Shown here in pieces: positions 16,601-21,941 of a stretch of DNA of 21,941 nt (the first letter of the stretch is position 1; each line of letters starts with the position of its first letter). The stretch lies in the NCBI GenBank assembly GCA_047620505.1, contig JBLHKS010000119.1, positions 1 to 21,941 on the forward strand, read 5' to 3'. Source of the DNA: JBLHKS01 sp047620505. Its GTDB lineage: Bacteria; Verrucomicrobiota; Verrucomicrobiia; Verrucomicrobiales; DEV007. A program made the translations under genes and the position numbers. Under the pieces are notes generated by a model that made no database searches, was not told where the DNA came from, and was given only the letters and a program-made list of their open reading frames with translations.

Positions 16601-17477
16601 CGACCTCGGCGATTTGATCGAGGGTAATCGGCACGTTGTCCGACGCCTTCACGACAGTCTGCCGCAGGTCGTCGAGATTCTCGATGAAGCCGAGGCCGCG
16701 AATCACGTACTCGGCTTTATTGATCTCAATCGTCCGGGCGCCGACATCGAGGTTCGACATCTTGACCGACTTGAAGACCATTTCGAGCGTTACGCCGTGC
16801 GCGCGCATCGCGTCGGGATCGACATCGATCTGGTACTCCTTCACGAACCCGCCAATCGACGCCACCTCGGCCACGCCTTCGACGGATTGAAGCGCATAAC
16901 GAACATAGAAGTCTTGGGTCGTGCGCAGTTCCTGCAGGCTGAGCCCCTCTGCCGGATTGCCGTCCCCGTCGCGGCCTTCCAACGTGTACCAATAGACTTG
17001 GCCCAACGCGGTGGCGTCCGGTCCTAACATCGGTGTAATCCCCTCAGGCAACGTGCCCGCGGGCAGGCTGTTCAGCTTTTCGATGATCTTGGTTCGCGAC
17101 CAGTCCCACTCGGCGTCGTCCTGAAACACGACGTAGATCGAAGAAAAGCCGAAGAACGAATAGCTGCGCACGGTCTTGACCTTCGGAGTCCCCAAGAGCG
17201 CCACGGTCAGCGGGTAGGTGATCTGGTCCTCGACATCTTCCGGCGAGCGCCCCATCCATTGGGTGAAGATGATCTGCTGATTCTCGCCGTAATCCGGAAT
17301 CGCGTCGACCGGCACCGGGTCGCGTTCGAGTAATCCCGTCTTCCAGTCGAACGGCGCGACGATGATGCCCCATACGACGAAGATAAGCAGAACGAGAAAG
17401 ACAATGATCTTGTTTTCCAACGTGAAGCGGATCAGTCCCTCGATCCCCTTTTGGATCACCCCTTTACGGTCTTCCAT
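13695..17477 (-). CDS. cusA: CusA-like heavy-metal RND efflux pump
   Basis: An inner-membrane HME-RND proton antiporter of 1260 residues, against about 1045 for E. coli CusA. TM1 is at about 24-41, and TM2-6 at about 380-530 include the AIAIGTIVDMGIVICENILK signature. Three methionines match the CusA copper/silver path: M720 (FLFMPTTMP), M770 (PAPVSMFEA) and M859 (RLVMLQSGM). The first two are 50 residues apart, as Met573 and Met623 are in CusA. There are two insertions: about 120 residues with roughly four extra hydrophobic helices after TM6 (about 540-650), and about 40 charged residues at about 781-835. The start overlaps the end of the adaptor gene by 14 bases, and a GGAGA sequence lies 8 bases before the ATG. 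The symbol reflects family resemblance; another metal is possible. Confidence 0.9.
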   Translation of the reverse strand: MEDRKGVIQKGIEGLIRFTLENKIIVFLVLLIFVVWGIIVAPFDWKTGLLERDPVPVDAIPDYGENQQIIFTQWMGRSPEDVEDQITYPLTVALLGTPKVKTVRSYSFFGFSSIYVVFQDDAEWDWSRTKIIEKLNSLPAGTLPEGITPMLGPDATALGQVYWYTLEGRDGDGNPAEGLSLQELRTTQDFYVRYALQSVEGVAEVASIGGFVKEYQIDVDPDAMRAHGVTLEMVFKSVKMSNLDVGARTIEINKAEYVIRGLGFIENLDDLRQTVVKASDNVPITLDQIAEVELGPALRRGALDKEGAEAVGGVVVVRYGANPLDVIKRVKEKIAEISPGLPQMELSDGRISKVTIEPFYDRTGLIHETLGTLNTALSEEILVTIMVVLLIVLHLRSSLLISMMLPMAILITFIAMKMFKVDANIVALSGIAIAIGTIVDMGIVICENILKHLDEAEPGEDRLEVIFRASSEVGSAVLTAVLTTIVSFLPVFAMIGAEGKLFQPLAYTKTFALTASIIIALTLIPPLAHLLFRDERKRTAWTWVVQIGLAVVAFGLALFTNWFPWWAVLVVALISGYRLAQKNIPEAWANRASAIIGVVVAFVFAVVLANSWLPLGPEKGLLNLIFVILIVGGLLGLCLLFIHFYPRMLGWFLRHKIVLTSTVGLVIFTGVLIWLGVGRVFAFVPEWARKNVVWSSAFHTFPGLGSEFMPSLDEGSFLFMPTTMPHASIGEAMDVMKIQDQSIRSIPEVESVVGKLGRVESPLDPAPVSMFEAIILYKPEYVSDKQGHRLRFKYDREKGEYPRDAAGELIPDKRGRVFRQWRDHIQSPDDIWKEVIAVTAIPGTTSAPKLQPIAARLVMLQSGMRAPMGLKVYGPDLETIEKVGLRIEQLLKEVPAIDTPTVFADRIVGKPYLEIDIDRKAIARYGIHIKTVQDVIEVAVGGRRITTTVEGRERYPVRVRYQRELRDSIESLGGVLIPAPDGTQIPLGQLSEIIYKRGPQVIKSEKTFLVGYVIFDKKPDFAEVDVVDAARDWLKEKEKDGTLDLAGCHYEFTGNYENQVRAAKKLFQVIPLALLIIFIIIYLQFKKVTTTLLVFSGILMAWSGGFILLWLYSQGWFLDISIFGTSMRDLFQVHTINLSVAVWVGFLALFGIATDDGVLMGTYLEQRFKESKPTTRDEIRQATIEAATRRNRAAMMTTATTLLALLPVLTSTGRGSDVMVPMAIPTFGGMTIAILTVFVVPTFYCWIEEMKARNAGTITS

Positions 17478-19881
17478 GCTGATGTTCTCCGGTTGGGGAT
17501 TTCTCGGTGTTGGTCATGAGTTCTTTCTTCACGCTCCCGCAATTGAGCATCTCAGCACCGAAGTATGGATTCAGAACCGCTTCGTTGTCTTGCAGCCACG
17601 ACCCGCCTTGATTGTCGAAAGCCATAGGGCAGTAGAGTTCGTAAACGTGATCCGGGCCCAGCGGATGGAACGCTTTGACCGCAGCCATCATCGCCGCCGA
17701 AAGCGCCCCAAACTCGGTCCGCAGCGCGTCGATCTCCTCCGCCGCAAACATGACGTCGAGCGACTTGGTCAGCGGGGCGTTCTGATCCATCCACGCCATG
17801 TGTGCGTCGCCCGTCAGCGCGCTCATGTCGATTTTCTGGAAGTTTTCGCGGGCAGCACCTGCTTCCTTCTTCGCTAGCTCGAAATCATCAGCTGCGAGCG
17901 CTTTGCTTAGTCGAAAATAGTCGAGCAACAAAGCGCCGAGACGTTCCCTGAAAGCTTGGTCAACCTCATAGCTCTTGACCATTTCGGTCAGCGCCGATTT
18001 CACGTCGCCGCAGCTAAGCATCTTGGCGCCAAAGTAAGGGTTGCGGACTTCCTCGCCGAGTTGGAGCCACGAACCGCCTTGGTTGTCGAACGCCATCGGA
18101 CAATGCACCTCGACGGCGTTGTCGCCCGGGTTGGCTTGGAAGGTCCGGGTCAGGTTGATCATCGTCTTCGACAACGGCAGGAAACCGATTCGCGCTTCGT
18201 CGAGATTCTTGGCCTCGGCGATCATCGCGCCGCTCCCGCGAATCGGTGCCAAATAGTTCATCCAAGCCATGTGAGCGTCGCCTTGGACCACGGCCATGTC
18301 GACTTTTCCTAACGCTGTCACCAGCGCCGCGCCGCCTGCCTTGGTATCTTCGAGCGAGTCGCCGGCGAGCGCCTTTTGCGTGCTGAGATATGCCTCAAAG
18401 AGTCCGCCCAGCATTTCGTGAAACACCGGCGCGACGTCGTACATGACCATCCCTGCGTGACCGACTTTGCGTCCTCCTCCGCCGTGATCGTGACCTCCGC
18501 CGCCCCCGCCGCCATCCGGGTTCATCATGCTCGGCTTAGCAACGATCTGCAAAGCGCTGTCGAGTTTGAAGTTGCCCTGAACCACGACCAGTTCGCCCTC
18601 CATGAGTCCTTCCTCGATGATGTAGTGATCGCCCGCGCGCGGCCCGATCAGAATCTCACGTCCTTCGTAAGTCGGCTCTTTGGCGCCGACGAGTTCGACG
18701 TAAACCACCGATCGCTTGCCGGTCCGCAGCACAGCCGATGTCGGCACCACCAACGGCGGCGCGGCGCCTTCGTCCAGAATCGCATAGCCGAGATCCTCGG
18801 CCTTGACTAACGCCATTCCGCAAACCGGACACTTGCCCGGCTCGTCGCGCACAATCTCGGGATGCATCGGGCTGATCCACTTGTCGCTGAACTCCGGCGC
18901 GATCACTTTTCCCTCGGCGGCGAGCTTCGGGAAAACCCGCGCATGAACGAACATCTCCGGCTTCAGCAGCAGCTGGGGGTTGTCCGCATTGACGCGAACG
19001 TGGATCGTGCGCGTTTTTGGATCGAGCGTGGGCGCGATGAACGCGATCGTGCCCTCGAACGGGTGGCCCGGAACGGCCTCCGCCGCGAACTCGACGCGTT
19101 GCCCAAATCGCAACCAAGGAATGTCGCTCTCGTAGGCGTCCAGCTGAATCCAGACCGCGCTCAGATCCGCGATCGTGAACAGCGGCTGGCCAGTCTTAAC
19201 ATAGTCGCCTTCATTCACGTGTTTGGTGATCACGATCCCGCCTAACAAAGCATCAATATCCATCCGGTCGCTCGTCCGACCGAGTTCCTCAATCGCCTTG
19301 ATCCGCTCTTCACTCAGGTCCCAGAGCCGCAGCTTGTCGCGAGACGTTTCGACGTTCGAGCCGAATTTGATCGCCGAGAGCAACTCCTGCTGGGCGGTCA
19401 GCAACTCCGGGCTGTAGATATTTGCGAGGTGATCGCCCTTGCGCACGTCAACCCCGGTGTAATCGACATAGAGCCGCTCGATCCGGCCCGGAAACCGCGC
19501 GGCCATCGTCCGCGTTTTCGTCTCGTCGAAAGCGACCTTGCCGACCAGCGAAACCTCCGCTTCCACGAAACGTCGTTCGACCGGGGCGGTTCTGATCTTC
19601 GCGAGCTGCTTAGCCGCTTCCGTCAACACCAACTCGCGCGGTCGGCTCGAATTGCTCTTGCCTTTGTTCAGCGGAATCAAGTTCATCGCGCAGATCGGGC
19701 ACTTGCCCGGCTTAGGCAATTGAACCTGTGGATGCATCGAGCAAGTCCACACGCTGACCCCGCTGGCGTCAGGCGACCCGCCGCCGTGATCGTTGCGACT
19801 GAGCTTGCCCAGAATCCAGCCGGCGAAGAGGATTCCCACCGCGATGAGAATCAGGGTTCGTTTCGATTTTGGAAGGTTCAT
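17464..19881 (-). CDS. cusB: CusB-like periplasmic adaptor with two HMBD and two DUF3347 domains
   Basis: The protein has 805 residues, about twice the usual adaptor length. There is an N-terminal membrane anchor at about 9-25. A heavy-metal-binding domain lies at 45-71 (WTCSMHP...CPICAM), followed by the barrel-sandwich/hairpin and beta-barrel core at about 85-330. A second HMBD at 335-360 (ISPMHP...CPVCGM) has its first Cys replaced by Ser. The membrane-proximal domain runs to about 450, then comes a Gly/His linker (HDHGGGG). Two DUF3347 repeats follow (about 485-625 and 645-781), each with CPMAFDNQGGSWLQ and a second Cys (C594/C624, C751/C781). It should bridge the pump and the outer-membrane factor and hand over metal. 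The start overlaps the tolC-like stop (ATGA), which suggests coupled translation. Confidence 0.9.
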   Translation of the reverse strand: MNLPKSKRTLILIAVGILFAGWILGKLSRNDHGGGSPDASGVSVWTCSMHPQVQLPKPGKCPICAMNLIPLNKGKSNSSRPRELVLTEAAKQLAKIRTAPVERRFVEAEVSLVGKVAFDETKTRTMAARFPGRIERLYVDYTGVDVRKGDHLANIYSPELLTAQQELLSAIKFGSNVETSRDKLRLWDLSEERIKAIEELGRTSDRMDIDALLGGIVITKHVNEGDYVKTGQPLFTIADLSAVWIQLDAYESDIPWLRFGQRVEFAAEAVPGHPFEGTIAFIAPTLDPKTRTIHVRVNADNPQLLLKPEMFVHARVFPKLAAEGKVIAPEFSDKWISPMHPEIVRDEPGKCPVCGMALVKAEDLGYAILDEGAAPPLVVPTSAVLRTGKRSVVYVELVGAKEPTYEGREILIGPRAGDHYIIEEGLMEGELVVVQGNFKLDSALQIVAKPSMMNPDGGGGGGGHDHGGGGRKVGHAGMVMYDVAPVFHEMLGGLFEAYLSTQKALAGDSLEDTKAGGAALVTALGKVDMAVVQGDAHMAWMNYLAPIRGSGAMIAEAKNLDEARIGFLPLSKTMINLTRTFQANPGDNAVEVHCPMAFDNQGGSWLQLGEEVRNPYFGAKMLSCGDVKSALTEMVKSYEVDQAFRERLGALLLDYFRLSKALAADDFELAKKEAGAARENFQKIDMSALTGDAHMAWMDQNAPLTKSLDVMFAAEEIDALRTEFGALSAAMMAAVKAFHPLGPDHVYELYCPMAFDNQGGSWLQDNEAVLNPYFGAEMLNCGSVKKELMTNTEKSPTGEHQHGRP

Positions 19882-21161
19882 TTCGGTTGTTGTCCAGTCA
19901 GGGTTTGGAGGCGCACATGACTCTTGTAGTGATCGGCGATGGCGCGTTGGTAAGTGCGTTCGATTTCGAGCAACGTGCGCTCGCTATCGATCAGATCGAG
20001 AATTGTGGAGCGGTCGGCCGAGTAGCTGGACTCGGTCACCTCAAGCGACTGCCGCGCCTTTGGCAGCAAGGTTTCGTCGTAAAGCGCGATCCGTTCTTCG
20101 ACCTCGGCCAAGTCGCGCAACGCGCGTTCGAGTTTGGCGAGTAGCGCGTTTTCGTGATCGGTCAGGGTCTGCTTAGCGGCCTCGTAGTTCGCCTCAGCCT
20201 CGCGGCGTTCGGCTCTGTATTTCTTCATGCCGAGCGGGATCGAAAAACTGATCTGGATCGCCCACGGATCGTCGCCGCTGCCCGTCGTCGCCGGGTTCAA
20301 CGCTTCGCCCGTGTCAAAAACTCCGACGCCGAACGTGGGATCAGGAATCGGGCTCTTCTTCGCCAACGCGACCGCCTCCTCCGCCTTCTCAATCCGGCTT
20401 TGCAGCATCTTCAATTCCGGGTTCTCCGCCAGCAGCTGCTGGACGAGTCCCGACCGGCTCTGGATTCGTTTGTCGGGCGCCGGCGACTTCGGCCAAGGCA
20501 GCACACCCGCCTCGCGTCGCCCTAACAAAGCATTCAAATCCGCGCTCTGACTCCCGCGTTGTTTTTCGAGCCCTTGAACCGCGTCACGCGTCTTGGCGAT
20601 CTCCACTTCGAGCCGAAGCAAGGGCGCCAGATCGCCGCCAGCGCGGACTTTTTCGCGAACCGATTCTTCGAGCCGTTCAAGCAGTTCGAGAACCTCGCGC
20701 GTGATCTCAGTTGCCTCGCCGAGATAAGCATAATCGTAGTATGTCAGGCCGATGTCGCGCGCCAGCATCAGCACCTCGGCCTCGTAAGCGTGCTCGATCG
20801 CCTCGGCCTCTTTCGACGCGACCGCGCCGCGCAAACGCAGCTTGCCGAACCATGGAAACATCTGGCTGACGAACACCTGATTCTCTTGTGGCCCGGTCCG
20901 CGTCTGGATGTCTTCGACGAAATGCGTCGCCATCAATTTGGGATCAGGCAGAGCGCGCGCTTGTAGAATTTTTTCGAGCGCGGCCTGATGTCTCTGGTGC
21001 GCCGCTTTGAGGCCGGGATTGTGAGCGATCCCGAATGCGATGTAGTCGGGCAAGGTGCTGTCGTGAGACAGCGCCGGTTCGTCCGCGCGCAAGGAACCAA
21101 CGACGCAGATGACCATCAGCGCCCATGCGGAAACTGGTCGTGGGATGTGAATAGCGAGCAT
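19878..21161 (-). CDS. TolC/CusC-like outer-membrane efflux factor
   Basis: The protein has 427 residues with a signal peptide (hydrophobic segment about 11-24, likely cleavage after SLRA). The mature chain shows the two long coiled-coil repeats of the OEP family. Features include HNPGLKAAHQRHQAALEKI at the start of repeat one and NPELKMLQSRIEKAEEAVAL at the start of repeat two, with a conserved PDPTFGVGVF strand. No lipobox Cys is seen, so it is anchored like TolC rather than like lipoprotein CusC. It is the first gene of the leftward efflux operon and shares the ATGA overlap with the adaptor gene. Its promoter would lie in the 120-base divergent region to the right. Confidence 0.88.
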   Translation of the reverse strand: MLAIHIPRPVSAWALMVICVVGSLRADEPALSHDSTLPDYIAFGIAHNPGLKAAHQRHQAALEKILQARALPDPKLMATHFVEDIQTRTGPQENQVFVSQMFPWFGKLRLRGAVASKEAEAIEHAYEAEVLMLARDIGLTYYDYAYLGEATEITREVLELLERLEESVREKVRAGGDLAPLLRLEVEIAKTRDAVQGLEKQRGSQSADLNALLGRREAGVLPWPKSPAPDKRIQSRSGLVQQLLAENPELKMLQSRIEKAEEAVALAKKSPIPDPTFGVGVFDTGEALNPATTGSGDDPWAIQISFSIPLGMKKYRAERREAEANYEAAKQTLTDHENALLAKLERALRDLAEVEERIALYDETLLPKARQSLEVTESSYSADRSTILDLIDSERTLLEIERTYQRAIADHYKSHVRLQTLTGQQPK

Positions 21162-21170
21162 TCACAAGCC

Positions 21171-21196
21171 TTGAACGCCAATCCGCCGTTTACCCC
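21171..21196 (-). promoter_or_regulatory. Putative ECF promoter of the efflux operon
   Basis: On the minus strand GGGGTAAAC (from 21196) and GGCGTTCAA (21179-21171) repeat the two-block motif seen at 11322-11297 with identical spacing. The second block ends 10 bases before the ATG at 21161. If it is the -10, the mRNA would be almost leaderless. Confidence 0.5.
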
Positions 21197-21246
21197 GCAA
21201 CTTTTGTCGAAGAAATCGCAGAGCCTCAACTTTTCTTGAGGGGTAA
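21190..21246. promoter_or_regulatory. Inverted repeat in the divergent promoter region
   Basis: TTACCCCGCAA (21190-21200) and TTGAGGGGTAA (21236-21246) are inverted copies with one mismatch, 35 bases apart. Each contains the GGGGTAA block that would be the -35 of a promoter pointing outward. The right copy is followed 18 bases later by GGAGTTCTA (21258-21266), a weaker match to the -10-like block, in front of the gene at 21282. A small hairpin (CCTCAA / TTGAGG, 21224-21241) overlaps it. Confidence 0.45.
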
Positions 21247-21281
21247 GGCCGTGTAGCGGAGTTCTACCGGCATCCGAAATC

Positions 21282-21614
21282 ATGAAACACGATTCCTCAA
21301 CTTCCGAAAAAAAGACTACTCGCGCCCTACGCGAATGGACGGTCGAAGTCGAGCCTCCTCCCGGATTCCGTCGCGGAATTCGGCAACGGATTAACGCCGC
21401 CGCGGCCAATAGCGGCGGGTTTTTTGGCCGGCTCGGAGAGACTTTCGCTCGGCCGTTGATCGCGCTACCAACGTTGATCGCCTGCCTCGCCGTGGCCTTG
21501 GCCTTGGCGCAATGGCAGGTCGATTCCGCCAAGCGCGACGTCAACGACGATCTGGAGCGGCTTTACGCTGCCTCGATCGACCCGCTCGATCCCGATCACC
21601 TCGCCCAACATTGA
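21282..21614 (+). CDS. Small single-TM protein, second anti-sigma-like copy
   Basis: The protein has 110 residues: a charged cytoplasmic N-terminus with VEPPPGFRRGIRQRI, one membrane helix at about 56-77, and a short outside tail (LERLYAASIDPLDPDHLAQH). It has the same topology and neighbour arrangement as the 113-residue protein at 10843-11184, though little direct sequence identity. No ECF sigma gene precedes it on this strand in the window. It therefore either binds the sigma encoded at 11345 or belongs to genes beyond the right edge. The stop is 2 bases before the next ATG. Confidence 0.65.
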   Translation: MKHDSSTSEKKTTRALREWTVEVEPPPGFRRGIRQRINAAAANSGGFFGRLGETFARPLIALPTLIACLAVALALAQWQVDSAKRDVNDDLERLYAASIDPLDPDHLAQH

Positions 21615-21616
21615 CG

Positions 21617-21941
21617 ATGAAGCGCGGTTACCTCATTCTCGCCGGCATCCTCTCGATTTCCATCGCCGCCTACGCAGTCTACTACTCAATCGCCGTGCGG
21701 CCTGTGCAGGAAATGGCTGATCGCGAAGATGCGGCGCTCGACTGGATGGTCCGGGAATTCCAAGCCGGTCCGGCTGCGGCTGAGGCGATCCGCCAACTGC
21801 ACCGAGAGCACGATGTCGTCTGTGTCGGCCTTTGCGAAAATCTGGCGGCGCGCAACCAGCAGCTGCTGGTTGAGATGCGTTCGGCGACGGCGCTAACATC
21901 GGAAATCGACGGCATCTTGAAGGACGCCGCCGATCTCCGCG
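21617..21941 (+). CDS. Periplasmic heavy-metal sensor-like protein, cut by window end
   Basis: The first 108 residues are visible. A membrane anchor at about 4-22 is followed by a helical periplasmic domain with LDWMVREFQ and LHREHDVVCVGLCENL. The His..Cys...Cys pattern is what I recall from verrucomicrobial periplasmic metal-sensor proteins of the CnrX/Metal_resist group. At the places where the sensor at 10385 has its first two His ligands, this one has Asp and Arg, so its metal preference should differ. It is translated right after the small TM protein (2-base gap). The C-terminus lies outside the window. Confidence 0.65.
   Translation, partial: MKRGYLILAGILSISIAAYAVYYSIAVRPVQEMADREDAALDWMVREFQAGPAAAEAIRQLHREHDVVCVGLCENLAARNQQLLVEMRSATALTSEIDGILKDAADLR

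Noticed and set aside
1..21941. CRISPR array or clustered regular repeats
   Set aside because: No regularly spaced repeat units were seen anywhere; the only repeats are short tandem or inverted ones listed above.

Overview
The window looks like a chromosomal segment of a PVC-group bacterium, most probably Verrucomicrobiota. This is an inference from gene content: a DUF1585 remnant of the large planctomycete/verrucomicrobial cytochrome-type proteins, a CusA-like pump of about 1260 residues, a CusB-like adaptor with DUF3347 domains, and few recognisable Shine-Dalgarno sites. No rRNA or complete tRNA is present to fix the taxonomy.

Left part (1-6900). Three rightward genes encode an unrecognised protein cut by the window edge, a large secreted protein with a metallopeptidase-like EECGHHLD motif, acidic helical repeats and a proline-rich tail, and an outer-membrane beta-barrel. 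They probably form a cell-surface locus. Next comes a stub of a DUF1585 protein, followed directly by a group II intron (5054-5848) that has lost its reverse transcriptase gene. A secreted protein with two NBR1-like Ig domains follows on the minus strand, with its own terminator.

Middle (6900-10360). This is an integration and decay zone. It holds a gene-poor stretch with a tRNA T-arm/acceptor remnant that is also an att-like inverted repeat, an intact tyrosine recombinase, two small ORFs, and three gene relics: a P-type ATPase piece, a site-2 protease piece with two frameshifts, and the N-terminus of an ECF sigma factor fused to that protease piece.

Right part (10385-21941). This is a heavy-metal efflux locus. 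Reading leftward: a TolC/CusC-like outer-membrane factor, a CusB-like adaptor with two HMBD and two DUF3347 domains, a CusA-like RND pump, and a DASS-family anion transporter, all tightly packed or overlapping. Then come an ECF sigma factor, a small single-TM anti-sigma-like protein and a CnrX-like periplasmic metal sensor, a CnrYXH-type regulatory set. A second, sigma-less pair (small TM protein plus Cys-type sensor) diverges from the pump operon at the right edge. A bipartite promoter-like motif (GGGGWAA, then about 10 bases, then GGMGTTSWA-like) lies in front of the pump operon, in front of the first anti-sigma gene and, more weakly, in front of the divergent pair. This suggests that one ECF sigma factor controls the whole locus. 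The sensor carries the ligand spacing of the Ni/Co sensor CnrX, while the pump carries the three-methionine pattern of the Cu/Ag pump CusA. That mismatch, with the DASS transporter in the operon, is the most interesting feature of the window.
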